A stretch of DNA of 64,000 nucleotides from CAYSBE01 sp046309355 (lineage in GTDB: Bacteria; Bacteroidota; Bacteroidia; UKL13-3), in NCBI GenBank assembly GCA_046309355.1, contig JBKCPL010000027.1, forward strand, positions 1 through 64,000. The letters run 5' to 3'. Of the stretch, positions 42,034 through 51,594 are shown piece after piece. The notes beneath the pieces are model-generated. The model did no database searches, was not told the DNA's origin, and saw only the letters and a list, made by a program, of their open reading frames with translations. The translations under genes were made by a program, and so were the position numbers. Position 1 is the stretch's first letter; each line of letters starts with the position of its first letter.

Positions 42034-43464
42034 CTACTTATCGTGAATGTAAGGCTCTACCAGCATCACCTCTTCCCTATCAACCACCACCTGACCGGGC
42101 TCCATCCCTTTAGGCTTGCGAACATATTTTTTGAGGGTATAGCACACTGGCACCAAAGAACTGCCTTTTAATTTAGAGTAGTATGCAGCTAACTGTGCTG
42201 CGTAGTGTATCACATCATTAGGGAAATGTGCTCCCTGCTGTTTGATGACAACATGCGAACCCGATACATCTTTGGCATGTAACCACATATCATTTTTCTG
42301 TGCGTATTGTGTGGTTAATACATCGTTGCTGGATGCATTTTTCCCCACCCAAATGGTGTAGCCGTTTTTCTCATACACCTTAAAAGGCAAGGATTTCTCT
42401 TTTTCCCATTGTTGTTTCATAAACGGCTTCAGGTCGCTAGCTTGTGATGCCTTGATTACCTGCTTATAGTTTGATTGCAAGTGTTCAAGCTTAGCCTGTG
42501 CTCGCATTAATGTATCGTGTCGCGTGGCGGTTTCCGATTTTATATTACGCTGTTTACGGTAATAGTGGGCTGCATTATCTTGAGGCGATAAATCCTTTTT
42601 CAATTTTATAACTACATCTTTTCCATGATACAAATCGTACAAAGTGACTTCTTGCATACCTTGTTTTATGGTGTTCAAATTGGCCATAATGAGGTGTCCG
42701 ATTTGATCAGCAGAAAGTGTTTGCTCATCAGGTTGCAATAACAAGTTGGTGTTATGAATCAACGACTCAGTTCGCCTGATTTGAGCTTTCAGGTTGTATA
42801 ACAGTGTTTGTTTTTGTGCATTAAAATGAAGCTGAGCTAAGTTAAGCCGTGCAAACTGAGTAAGTGCGTCCAATATTTCATCGCTTTCATATACCTTATC
42901 AGAAACCGGTTGAAGGTAAAATGCAAAAGGTAAGTGTGCATCTTGCTGAGGTGCTATGCAAAAGTATCCTTCCACTATGGATATGTTCTTCAGTAGTTCA
43001 GCGCGCTCTGTAGTGCTTCTATCAAAATCATTTAGCGCTAACAGCCGATCGTTCTTGATTGATTCCCGAAATACTTCAACAGGCAGGTTTGAATCTGCGT
43101 AAAGTAACACATTGGCAAGCCCATCATAAAGTTTAAAAAGCAGAACGCATGAATGTTCAAATTGCAGTTCAAACGATCGGTTATTGTGATGCTGTTTTAC
43201 TTTTTTTAGTCGTTGTTCAACTAGTTGTTGAAACAAAGGCTGTGCATTTGATGGCTTTCGTGGGTTATCATGACTGAACAGCAGGAAACAATGCCGGGAA
43301 GCGAGAACCATTTTCATGCATAGGTTTTTATTCGATTTCTCGAACAGCAGTACCAGTTCATCTTTACTTAGCGTGTAGGCATCGTGCAATACAGCATCCT
43401 GCAACTGCTCAGTGAGTGCTGCGCTTAGCTGCCTTACCGTATGATAATGCTGATGCAAGGACAT
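42034..43464 (-). CDS. NFACT (RqcH-like) protein with altered DR motif
   Basis: A 476-residue member of the NFACT/RqcH/Tae2 family. The C-terminal NFACT-R domain is clear: GYTIWVGKNASSNDVLTTQYAQKNDMWLHAKDVSGSHVVIKQ, then YAAQLAAYYSKLKGSSLVPVCYT. The central coiled coils and N-terminal NFACT-N fold also fit. RqcH recruits tRNA-Ala to add alanine tails to peptides stuck on 50S subunits and needs an Asp-Arg pair in NFACT-N; by my alignment that position here is Asn95-Arg96 (KQHHNNRSFEL). Tailing activity is therefore uncertain. It overlaps the next gene by one base. Confidence 0.88.
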   Translation of the reverse strand: MSLHQHYHTVRQLSAALTEQLQDAVLHDAYTLSKDELVLLFEKSNKNLCMKMVLASRHCFLLFSHDNPRKPSNAQPLFQQLVEQRLKKVKQHHNNRSFELQFEHSCVLLFKLYDGLANVLLYADSNLPVEVFRESIKNDRLLALNDFDRSTTERAELLKNISIVEGYFCIAPQQDAHLPFAFYLQPVSDKVYESDEILDALTQFARLNLAQLHFNAQKQTLLYNLKAQIRRTESLIHNTNLLLQPDEQTLSADQIGHLIMANLNTIKQGMQEVTLYDLYHGKDVVIKLKKDLSPQDNAAHYYRKQRNIKSETATRHDTLMRAQAKLEHLQSNYKQVIKASQASDLKPFMKQQWEKEKSLPFKVYEKNGYTIWVGKNASSNDVLTTQYAQKNDMWLHAKDVSGSHVVIKQQGAHFPNDVIHYAAQLAAYYSKLKGSSLVPVCYTLKKYVRKPKGMEPGQVVVDREEVMLVEPYIHDK

Positions 43465-44228
43465 TACAGTTCAAGAGTTAACCCATCATAAGCCAAGTAA
43501 ACACCATTGGGCAATTCACGTTCTACTTCCTCATGCTTACCCATCTGATGGCTTAAATGTGTGAGGTATGCTGCTTTTGGCTTAACCTGCTCAATGATGT
43601 GAAGTGCTTCGTCAAGTGTAAAATGAGATACATGTTTTTCTTTACGAAGTGCATTCAATACAAGTATTTTACATCCTTTTATTTTCTCCATTTCATCCGG
43701 AGAAATGTAATTGGCATCGGTAATGTATACAAAATCATTAATTCGAAATCCAAGTACCGGTAGCTTATAGTGAAGTACCTCTATGGGCTGTATTCGTAGG
43801 TCACGCACGGTAAAAAACACATCGTTGTGTATACGGTGCAGGTGTATTTCGGGGATGCCCGGGTAGCGTGTTTCAGCAAAAATGTAGGCAAACTCACGAT
43901 GCAGTTGTTGCTCAACGGCTTCGGTACAGTATACGTCAACGGCTTTCTTCATCCTGAAGTTAAACCCACGTATATCATCCATACCGGCTATATGGTCTTT
44001 GTGTCCGTGAGTAAAAATAAGTGCATCAAGGTGCTGAATACCTGCACGTAGCATTTGCTGCCTGAAGTCTGGACCACTATCAATAACAGCATGAGTATCG
44101 CCCGATTGTATTAAAACAGATGTACGCAGCCTTTTGTCGCGGCTGTCGGTTGACGAGCATACTGTACAGCTGCAGGCAATCAGGGGCACGCCCTGCGAAG
44201 TTCCGGTTCCCAAAAAAGTGACTTTCAC
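43464..44228 (-). CDS. PhnP-like metallo-beta-lactamase-fold hydrolase
   Basis: A 254-residue metal-dependent hydrolase. The metal-binding motif THGHKDH (His74, His76, Asp78, His79) is intact, and the N-terminal GTGTSQGVPLIACSCTVC is the PhnP-type signature with cysteines that may bind a structural zinc. PhnP relatives are phosphodiesterases acting on cyclic phosphate nucleotides or sugars. In this organism it could have that or another diesterase role. It starts one base before the end of the RqcH-like gene is reached (shared A), so the two are cotranscribed. Confidence 0.9.
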   Translation of the reverse strand: MKVTFLGTGTSQGVPLIACSCTVCSSTDSRDKRLRTSVLIQSGDTHAVIDSGPDFRQQMLRAGIQHLDALIFTHGHKDHIAGMDDIRGFNFRMKKAVDVYCTEAVEQQLHREFAYIFAETRYPGIPEIHLHRIHNDVFFTVRDLRIQPIEVLHYKLPVLGFRINDFVYITDANYISPDEMEKIKGCKILVLNALRKEKHVSHFTLDEALHIIEQVKPKAAYLTHLSHQMGKHEEVERELPNGVYLAYDGLTLEL

Positions 44229-44265
44229 ACAACTAAAATATTATTCGTGTCAGAAAATAAAAATA

Positions 44266-45816
44266 ATGGGTAATATATCGAATATTGCATTTGTAGACAA
44301 ACATGTGCAAATGACGCTGAATAAACTCATTATTCCCATACTATTTATACTCTCAGCCTTATGCTTGTGTTGGTTTTATAATTATTTCGAAATACTGTTC
44401 TGGCAACCTCAAGGCATTCATTTCATGCGCCAAACGGATTGCTTGTCATTTATCAGCTATTATTTAAAAACCGGAGCACCGCTATGGGAGCCCGGCCTGC
44501 TTTGCCTTTACAGCCATGATGGTAAGACAGCCAGTGAGTTTCCTGCTGTATATTATGCACTTTCATTTGTGTGGAAGTATGCGGGCAAGCAAGAGTTTCT
44601 GCTACGGCTATTTAATCTGACTGTATTTTTTGTCGGTGTTTATCACCTGCTGCTTATGTTTAAAAAGTCTTTGCTTAGGTGGCACATATCTGTTATTGCT
44701 GTTTTATTTATCATTACAAGTCCTGTTATAGTTTACTACGCCAACAATTTTTTACCTGACATTTCAGCAATGGCATTAGCATTTATTGCCTTGCGTTATT
44801 CATATGAGTATTTGAGCAACCATCGTAACGAACGTCTTGTTAAGGCAACTATATTTTATACGCTATCGGCCTTACTTAAAATATCGTATTTTATTTATCC
44901 TGCTGCATTTTTTGTGGCTGTGCTAGTAACCCAGTTTTCTAACAATAAAATGCATAAAGAACTGAAAAGGCTATTTGTGTATTTTCTTTTCAGTTTAATC
45001 GTATGCGGAAGCTGGATGTATTATGTCGTGTGGTATAACCGAATTCATACGGGCTATTTCTTAAGTACTTACAAAGCCTATTGGATGCTGGATGAAAGTT
45101 ACATACAATCCGTTTGGAAGCATATACTTGAATACTGGTATGGCTGGCACCTTACAGTGTTTGCCGTTTTTGGGCTGTTTTTTAGCCTGCTTCTGATACT
45201 TGATTTCAAAAAATATGTGAGCTTGACAGCAGGTGTATGGGGTATTCTAGCAGCATTGGCTGGGTTTGCGTATCTTATACTATTTTTTGGCCAGTTACAT
45301 GACCACGATTATTATATACTAACCATTATACCGGCTTTTGCACTTTTATTTATGAATATGTTGTCACTAATTACGCAACAACTTCCACTCAACTATGCAA
45401 AGACGTTAGTAGCATTGGTTGTTGGTATCTTTTTATACAAAAACCTGTTCTATACTCAAAATTTTGTTCGGTGGCGTTATTGGGATTCATCTATAAACGA
45501 TCCTTATGCACGAGTAGGCATTAAGTTATTACATGCCGATAAAGAATTGACAAATGCGGGTATATCTGAGGATGCACGACTTGTATTTGTTCCTGATGAT
45601 GGTTATTCCGGATGTACCTATTTCAGCAACCGCTTTGGCTGGCAACTGGGTAGTAATTACGAAAACGAACTAAGCCGAATTACTGCATTCAAAGAGCAGG
45701 GAGCATCACACCTTGTCATCATCGATACTGCCCTTTTCAGTCACGCTGGACTGCTTGCCTATACAGATTCAGTCGTTTTAAAAACTCCCAATTATATAGT
45801 TTACTCACTTAAATAA
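44266..45816 (+). CDS. GT39-like polytopic glycosyltransferase
   Basis: A 516-residue membrane protein with about 11 hydrophobic segments, resembling ArnT/PMT-type (GT39) enzymes that transfer sugars from polyprenyl phosphates. MRQTDCLSFISYYLKTGAPLWEPG contains an Asp early in the first external loop, as in this superfamily. I choose the ATG at 44266 because the upstream frame back to 44134 overlaps the divergent PhnP-like gene. Another ATG follows 15 codons later. The acceptor is unknown. It is followed 8 bp later by a rhodanese gene. Confidence 0.82.
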   Translation: MGNISNIAFVDKHVQMTLNKLIIPILFILSALCLCWFYNYFEILFWQPQGIHFMRQTDCLSFISYYLKTGAPLWEPGLLCLYSHDGKTASEFPAVYYALSFVWKYAGKQEFLLRLFNLTVFFVGVYHLLLMFKKSLLRWHISVIAVLFIITSPVIVYYANNFLPDISAMALAFIALRYSYEYLSNHRNERLVKATIFYTLSALLKISYFIYPAAFFVAVLVTQFSNNKMHKELKRLFVYFLFSLIVCGSWMYYVVWYNRIHTGYFLSTYKAYWMLDESYIQSVWKHILEYWYGWHLTVFAVFGLFFSLLLILDFKKYVSLTAGVWGILAALAGFAYLILFFGQLHDHDYYILTIIPAFALLFMNMLSLITQQLPLNYAKTLVALVVGIFLYKNLFYTQNFVRWRYWDSSINDPYARVGIKLLHADKELTNAGISEDARLVFVPDDGYSGCTYFSNRFGWQLGSNYENELSRITAFKEQGASHLVIIDTALFSHAGLLAYTDSVVLKTPNYIVYSLK

Positions 45817-45824
45817 ATTTTATC

Positions 45825-46208
45825 ATGAAACACTCCGCAACAATTCTGTTTATTCTATTCAGCTCATTCATGCTGCATGCACAGCAGGGCGTTAAGTACC
45901 TTCAACCCCGACAGTTTCAGGAAGTAATGCAGAAACAGAAAGGCATATTGCTGGATGTAAGAACACCGGCCGAATTTAAAAAGGGACACCTAAAAGGCGC
46001 TCAACTCATGAATATATTCGATGATGACTTCGAAGCACGAATAAATAAGCTCGATCGAAATGCAGTGTATTATGTGTACTGTGGTAGTGGTGGCCGAAGT
46101 AGCGAGTGTACCGAAATGATGGCGAAGAAAGGCTTCAAAAACGTAGTTGAACTAGAAGGCGGAACCTCAAACTGGCTGAAAAACGGTATGCCATTGGTTA
46201 CGGACTAA
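45825..46208 (+). CDS. Secreted single-domain rhodanese
   Basis: A 127-residue sulfurtransferase-like protein with signal peptide (MKHSATILFILFSSFMLHAQ). The rhodanese domain has LLDVRTPAEFKKGHLKGA and the active-site loop YCGSGGRSSEC with the catalytic cysteine. Periplasmic rhodaneses of this kind are common in Bacteroidota; the sulfur acceptor is unknown. It follows closely on the GT39-like gene. Confidence 0.92.
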   Translation: MKHSATILFILFSSFMLHAQQGVKYLQPRQFQEVMQKQKGILLDVRTPAEFKKGHLKGAQLMNIFDDDFEARINKLDRNAVYYVYCGSGGRSSECTEMMAKKGFKNVVELEGGTSNWLKNGMPLVTD

Positions 46209-46262
46209 TACATTACTCTTAACTTTGATTAATTAGCTAACGGCAGCAAACGTCCACAATTT

Positions 46263-47417
46263 TTACCGTTGTATTAGAAGCTTTTTCGTTACTGTTTCTC
46301 CTGATACGGTTGTTAACCGAATGTAGTGTAGCCCTGCAGGCAGCTCTGTTACATCTGCGTGCTGGAAATTTTCTGTTAGTATTAATTCCAGTAGTCCGTT
46401 CATGGAATAAAACTCAGCCTTTGAAAAACCGGCATTACTTTCTAAGGTTATGTAAGATGAAGCGGGATTGGGATAAAGGGAAACACCTACGTGGTCTTGG
46501 TAAGTATCATTAAGCGAAACAGGCAATACAGTATACCTTTTATAGTTGAAGTACCCCATAACCGGATAGTGATCGCTGGTATTGTTTACATATCCCGAAA
46601 TATAAAATGGGAGGCTATCAAGCACACGCGATGAATTGGCTACATAATATGGATTATTGGAATTATTTATCAATATATGATCAATCATACTACCACCCGA
46701 GAAGGCATACGATGCTTTACCCAAATCGCTCAAGCGCTTGCTGATGAAAAAATAGTTAGGTGAATCGGTTACAAAATTTACAAATGGACTTTGTGTAGCA
46801 CCCGACCAAATAGATTGATTTACATCATCATTCCAGTCGCCAATGACCATAACCTTATCATTTTTTCGGTTAGCATCCAAAAAGGTTTTTAGGTAAGCAG
46901 CTGCATTTTTACGTCTTGTATACGATTCTTGATCGTCAAAAGCCTTTAAGTGTATAACATATACATATAACGTATCTGTTTTGTTATTCCCTTTTGTGGT
47001 TAACACCACTTCAAGAGGCGGTCTATATGCAAAATCATAATTGTATTGAGACTCTGTAAGCACCATTTGCCACGATTGCATGGTGAACATATTTTTCTTA
47101 AACAACAATGCGGTTTTCTGAGTCTGGCTATAGGTAGCAATGGCACCGTCATAGTCGGGCAAATCGTTCAGTAAATTCATCCACGTGGTATTATCGGAAA
47201 CTTCACACAATCCCCACATGTCTACATCTGCATTATTAATAATTGTTTTTACGTTACTGTATTGAAGCGCTTCGTTTGTAGGACCATTTGATGTATTGCC
47301 CAGCCACTCTACATTCCAGCAGGCTACATCAAGCAATGTATCGTTCCCATATTTAGGAACCTGAGCAACTACTGCAGTATATGTACACAAAAAAATAAGT
47401 ATGAAAGCTTTATTCAT
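46263..47417 (-). CDS. Endonuclease/exonuclease/phosphatase-fold protein exported by T9SS
   Basis: A 384-residue secreted EEP-superfamily hydrolase. Signal peptide MNKAFILIFLCTYTAVVAQ, then the catalytic motifs VACWNVEWLGN, GLCEVSD, VIGDWNDDV and SDHYPVMGYF, which carry the metal-binding Asn, Glu, Asp and His. The substrate could be extracellular DNA or a phosphoester. The C-terminus (VSLYPNPASSYITLES to KKLLIQR) is a T9SS type A sorting domain, so it is a surface or released enzyme. It is the last gene of the minus-strand operon that starts with accC. Confidence 0.9.
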   Translation of the reverse strand: MNKAFILIFLCTYTAVVAQVPKYGNDTLLDVACWNVEWLGNTSNGPTNEALQYSNVKTIINNADVDMWGLCEVSDNTTWMNLLNDLPDYDGAIATYSQTQKTALLFKKNMFTMQSWQMVLTESQYNYDFAYRPPLEVVLTTKGNNKTDTLYVYVIHLKAFDDQESYTRRKNAAAYLKTFLDANRKNDKVMVIGDWNDDVNQSIWSGATQSPFVNFVTDSPNYFFISKRLSDLGKASYAFSGGSMIDHILINNSNNPYYVANSSRVLDSLPFYISGYVNNTSDHYPVMGYFNYKRYTVLPVSLNDTYQDHVGVSLYPNPASSYITLESNAGFSKAEFYSMNGLLELILTENFQHADVTELPAGLHYIRLTTVSGETVTKKLLIQR

Positions 47418-48367
47418 TACCTGTATGTTTTAACGAACCAAATATACGCAATCGCTGTTAACGCAAGTGTAAAAACAGATTGGATCCCATGAATAACAAT
47501 GGCCAGAGCATTTCCAGCTACCAGTGATACACCCAGTAAAAGGCACGCCTGAGCCACCAAAAAATGATAGGCTCCCAAACCTCCGCCTTGAATAGGAACC
47601 GAACGTCCTATGCTTCCGATAATCATGATAAAAAAAGCATCACTTAGTGTAAGTACGGATGTTTCAGTAAAGGTATAAAACCATAAATAGGTCATGAGGT
47701 AGTAGCAAATCCAGATGCCTATTGTATATATCCAAAAAGTAGGAAGCAGCAATGTACTGAGTAGCTGTACAGCCATAGTTTTGTAAAACAAAAAAGACTT
47801 ACGCGCTTTAGCATACACAAAATACAGTGCAACAAGCAGCAAACACGCAAGTATAAAAGCCACTATATAGTGCACATACGTAAACTTCTCCTGCATGTGT
47901 ATCCATATGTTTTTGTACATAAAGTTTGCTACATCGGCTGAATACAGCAGCACAAGCAGTGCGAGGAGCAAAAACAGACACATGGTATCCACTATACGTT
48001 CTACAGCCACTGAAAGCAATGACTTGTCGAATTCTAAATGATGCGACTTACGCAAAAGGGCGCAGCGAGTCAGTTCGCCCAAGCGTGGCACAGCATAATT
48101 CATACCGTAGCCAATACACAACGATGCCAGCAATGTTTTTTTATCTACGTGCTCATTCATCTGCCTGAGCATAATTTGCCACCGGCTTATACGAAATACA
48201 TAACCTAAAAAGGATACCGTTAAAACAGGTATGGCAAGAAAATAGTTGCCATGTATCAGCACATCAATAACTTCATGGATGCTAACACGGGTAAAAGCAG
48301 CCCACATAAGCAACAGACCGGCCAGAAAGTATATTGCATAAGTCAGGTATGAAGTGGTGATTTTCAT
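47417..48367 (-). CDS. LPG-synthase-TM-like flippase family membrane protein
   Basis: A 316-residue inner-membrane protein with about eight hydrophobic segments. RISRWQIMLRQMN, GYGMNYAVPRLGELTRCALLRKSHHLEFDKSLLSVAVERIVDTM and GGGLGAYHFLVAQACLLLGVS are signatures of the lysylphosphatidylglycerol synthase TM region family (UPF0104, AglD-like), which are thought to move lipids or lipid-linked sugars. Cargo unknown. It overlaps DUF2279 by 4 bp and abuts the nuclease gene. Confidence 0.88.
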   Translation of the reverse strand: MKITTSYLTYAIYFLAGLLLMWAAFTRVSIHEVIDVLIHGNYFLAIPVLTVSFLGYVFRISRWQIMLRQMNEHVDKKTLLASLCIGYGMNYAVPRLGELTRCALLRKSHHLEFDKSLLSVAVERIVDTMCLFLLLALLVLLYSADVANFMYKNIWIHMQEKFTYVHYIVAFILACLLLVALYFVYAKARKSFLFYKTMAVQLLSTLLLPTFWIYTIGIWICYYLMTYLWFYTFTETSVLTLSDAFFIMIIGSIGRSVPIQGGGLGAYHFLVAQACLLLGVSLVAGNALAIVIHGIQSVFTLALTAIAYIWFVKTYR

Positions 48368-49257
48368 CTGACTAAAAGCGGAGATATAATACCTACCTGA
48401 TTAGTTTGCCAGTAATAGCCCGGTGCAGGATAGTGTATATAATCAGCTAATTGTTTTACTGTGTGCAAGGTTTTGTTTTTAACTTTCCATGCCCCCAGGT
48501 TCCAGTCTAGCCCTATGGCAAATGCGCGGTCTTGTATTGGTTTATGCATTGGCGAGTCGCGGTCTACACCATATCCTACAGCCATATTCAAAAAAGCAGG
48601 CCAGCGTTTTTGGTGCTTTGCCGGCAGCATATTGTGAATATCAAATGTCATCCAGTACATATGCCCGTGATAGTCACTGGTAAGTGTCCACTCCTTAAAT
48701 CCATTTTTTATATAATAGGAAGTAGGCCAATAGCTCATCTTGAACTTGATGTTTGACAAATAAGGGTAGCGCAACTGAAGGTAGGCCATTCCGATACCGG
48801 AAAAATTTGCGGCTAAATCATGCCAGGAATAGCCCCATTGGGTAACGCCATCGCCCAACTCGATACTTACTGCCCAAAATGCACTAAGCCAGAATGAAGT
48901 TCGTAATCGTTGCTTATCATTAAATTCACACAACTTCATGAGTTCGCTTATAGAATTAAAGTACATGTACGATACATAAAAATGCCCGGCTTTATCCATG
49001 CCATAATGGTAGTTCGTTGTAAACTTATCGCCTTTCTCAAACCGAAATGAATTAAACCCTTCATCCCACCACCATTTGTATTGAATGAACGCACTAATTA
49101 CCTGCTGTGTTGCAATACCAGCCGTAAACACTTTTTGTTTAGTTGTATAGGATGTCCAAAAGCGATTGTCGGATTGAGCATGTACAGAAAAGTACATTGA
49201 AATAGCTATTAAAATTATAGCTATACGTAAAATTATATGACTAAATTTAGATTTCAA
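48364..49257 (-). CDS. DUF2279 (YfiM-like) protein
   Basis: A 297-residue protein with a signal-like N-terminus (IILRIAIILIAISMYFSVHAQ). The segment YHYGMDKAGHFYVSYMYF with nearby SFWLSAFWAVSIELGDG matches the DUF2279/YfiM family; its function is not known. It probably sits in or under the outer membrane. It overlaps both neighbours (11 and 4 bp) within the operon. Confidence 0.82.
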   Translation of the reverse strand: MKSKFSHIILRIAIILIAISMYFSVHAQSDNRFWTSYTTKQKVFTAGIATQQVISAFIQYKWWWDEGFNSFRFEKGDKFTTNYHYGMDKAGHFYVSYMYFNSISELMKLCEFNDKQRLRTSFWLSAFWAVSIELGDGVTQWGYSWHDLAANFSGIGMAYLQLRYPYLSNIKFKMSYWPTSYYIKNGFKEWTLTSDYHGHMYWMTFDIHNMLPAKHQKRWPAFLNMAVGYGVDRDSPMHKPIQDRAFAIGLDWNLGAWKVKNKTLHTVKQLADYIHYPAPGYYWQTNQVGIISPLLVR

Positions 49258-50053
49258 GTTGCAATGCCAGGGATACGATATTTACTTTGGAATTATAGAA
49301 CTGACCACGCTCATCGTAGCCTGAAGTATTTTGCAATACAAAGCGAAAAGCTTGATTAGTGGAGTTAAAATAGCGGTAGCCGATCAATGCATTAGTTGTT
49401 CTACCAAAGTTTACTTCTTCTTTCCATTTAGTATCAAATGCTACAAAAATGTAGCCTGCTTTTCGTGACCCCAAAAGTGCCACATCTCCTCCAAACTGTA
49501 CCATCGATTTAGGAGTTTGTGTAACTGTAGCCCGAAAAACGGTGTTATAGCAAACGCCACCGTATAACGTGTACACATTATCGTAGTTAAACAAAGCATG
49601 TACTGAAATATAATCGCGCTGGTAATTATTATTTACATAGCCTAACGACACACCGTCATCGCTTAGGTGATGACTGGTATGGCCTATACTACTTCGTAAA
49701 TACAAATACTTCATCAGTTTGATATCGGCAACAATGTCCAGGTAATAATCGGTATTTAATACTGCATTTTTTATGGATGTACGTCTCATAGTAGCATGCG
49801 CTGAAGTGCCTACGAGCAATTGAAATCTGTTGTTGTATTGCAACACGGGCAGCAGTGTACCTATACCGAAATAGAATGTTCGGTTCTCCATAGTTGATTG
49901 CAAATATGTTCGGTGTGCACGGGAATCGGCTGAAAGCAAGGGTGCCATTCGACTTCCGGGTAAAAAACGAAAGCCTGTAGAGTCAGCAGATGAAACCTCG
50001 GCAGTTAACCATATAGGTAGCAACAAGATAAATGCAACTGCAGCACTCTTCAT
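49247..50053 (-). CDS. DUF1207-like outer-membrane protein
   Basis: A 268-residue exported protein (MKSAAVAFILLLPIWLTAEVSS). The mature part opens GFRFLPGSRMAPLLSADSRAHRTYLQ and later has LRSSIGHTSHHLSDDGVSLG, patterns I associate with DUF1207 barrels. The predicted strands alternate as in an outer-membrane barrel and the last residue region ends LALQLEI. The function is unknown. It lies three bases from accC and overlaps DUF2279, so it is in the middle of an operon. Confidence 0.75.
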   Translation of the reverse strand: MKSAAVAFILLLPIWLTAEVSSADSTGFRFLPGSRMAPLLSADSRAHRTYLQSTMENRTFYFGIGTLLPVLQYNNRFQLLVGTSAHATMRRTSIKNAVLNTDYYLDIVADIKLMKYLYLRSSIGHTSHHLSDDGVSLGYVNNNYQRDYISVHALFNYDNVYTLYGGVCYNTVFRATVTQTPKSMVQFGGDVALLGSRKAGYIFVAFDTKWKEEVNFGRTTNALIGYRYFNSTNQAFRFVLQNTSGYDERGQFYNSKVNIVSLALQLEI

Positions 50054-50056
50054 GTA

Positions 50057-51538
50057 TCAGTATGTTTTCCGGTGTTTTGACCAATTTGATACCGAACTGT
50101 CGCCATTAATATTTTCTTTACTTGTGGTAGGTTTATTAAAAAGCATAGCGGCAGCTACAGCAGCTACTTCATCGAACGATTTTTCATTCTTAAGCATATC
50201 AGGAGTAAAGTAGGTGTCAACAAACTTGGTATCGAACTGGCCTTTCCTATAAGCTTCATGTTGCATGACATAACTGCCAAACGGAAGTGTGGTTTCTATT
50301 CCGCTTATCTGATAGTTTCGTATGGCATGTATCATACGCAATCTGGCTTCTTCACGGTCTTTACCAAACGTAATCAGTTTTGCTATCATCGGGTCATAAT
50401 GGATAGGAATATCCATACCCTGCTCAAATGAATCATCAACCCGAATGCCATAGCCTTGGGGCACTTTGTATGTTGTTAACTTTCCTATATCAGGCAGAAA
50501 ATTATTGGCCGGGTCTTCCGCACAAATACGCAATTCAATGGCATGGCCTTTAATAGAAAGATCCTCTTGAGCGTAACCCAGTGCTTCACCTCTGGCAACT
50601 CGGATTTGCTCCTTCACCAAATCAAGACCTGTTATTTGTTCGGTCACAGGGTGTTCAACCTGCAATCGTGTATTCATTTCCAGAAAATAAAAATTGAGGT
50701 TTTCATCTACCAGAAACTCAACTGTGCCTGCATTTGTATACTTACAGGCTTTCGCAACATTTACTGCAGCCTCTCCCATTTTTTTACGTACTTCGGGTGT
50801 CAAGCACGATGACGGAGCCTCTTCAACCAATTTTTGGTGTCTTCTCTGAATAGAGCATTCGCGTTCAAATAAGTAAACGATATGGCCATGTGTATCTCCC
50901 AATACCTGAATTTCAATATGTTTGGGCGAAGCCACATACTTTTCTATAAATACAGCATCATCACCGAATGCCGATAGTGCTTCGCTTTGGGCAAGTTTTA
51001 TCTGCTCTTCAAATTCGCCTGCATGATTAACCACACGCATGCCTTTTCCTCCACCACCGGCACTGGCCTTAACCAAAACCGGATAACCTATTTTTTCAGC
51101 AATTAGTGCACCCTGCTGTATGTCGCGAAGGGCCTCCTTAGTTCCGGGTACCATAGGCACATCATAGGCCGATACAGCTTGTTTGGCACTTATCTTACCT
51201 CCCATCATACGCATACTATCTCCGCTTGGGCCGATAAACACAAGGCCTGCTTCTTTTACCTTATCGGCAAAAACAGCATTTTCAGATAAAAAACCATACC
51301 CCGGATGAATGGCATCAGCTCCTGCTTGCAACGCAGTTTCGATAATTTTATCCATACGCAAGTAAGATTGGGCAGATGGTGCAGGACCAATGCAGTATGC
51401 TTCACCTGCATACCGCACGTGTAATGCGTTTCGATCAGCTTCGCTGTATATGGCTACGGTTTCTATTCCCATTTCATGCGCTGTTCGCATGACACGTAAA
51501 GCAATTTCGCCTCTATTGGCTATCAGTATCTTTTTCAT
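50057..51538 (-). CDS. accC: Acyl-CoA carboxylase, biotin carboxylase subunit
   Basis: The ATP-grasp subunit that carboxylates biotin for acetyl-CoA or propionyl-CoA carboxylase. The 493-residue protein has KKILIANRGEIALRVMRTAHEMG, AIHPGYGFLSENAVFA, the ATP loop KASAGGGGKGMRV, and the metal/catalytic EMNTRLQVEHPVTEQITGLDLV. The family length is about 450; the extra tail (VAAVAAAMLFNKPTTSKEN) is typical of Bacteroidota versions. No accB or carboxyltransferase gene is adjacent; those partners lie elsewhere. It starts the operon of envelope genes, an unusual place for it. Confidence 0.94.
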   Translation of the reverse strand: MKKILIANRGEIALRVMRTAHEMGIETVAIYSEADRNALHVRYAGEAYCIGPAPSAQSYLRMDKIIETALQAGADAIHPGYGFLSENAVFADKVKEAGLVFIGPSGDSMRMMGGKISAKQAVSAYDVPMVPGTKEALRDIQQGALIAEKIGYPVLVKASAGGGGKGMRVVNHAGEFEEQIKLAQSEALSAFGDDAVFIEKYVASPKHIEIQVLGDTHGHIVYLFERECSIQRRHQKLVEEAPSSCLTPEVRKKMGEAAVNVAKACKYTNAGTVEFLVDENLNFYFLEMNTRLQVEHPVTEQITGLDLVKEQIRVARGEALGYAQEDLSIKGHAIELRICAEDPANNFLPDIGKLTTYKVPQGYGIRVDDSFEQGMDIPIHYDPMIAKLITFGKDREEARLRMIHAIRNYQISGIETTLPFGSYVMQHEAYRKGQFDTKFVDTYFTPDMLKNEKSFDEVAAVAAAMLFNKPTTSKENINGDSSVSNWSKHRKTY

Positions 51539-51594
51539 GGTGTTTTAAAAGCAGATATTAAAGCAATTGGATGTATCTGACTGGGTTTGTCCCA

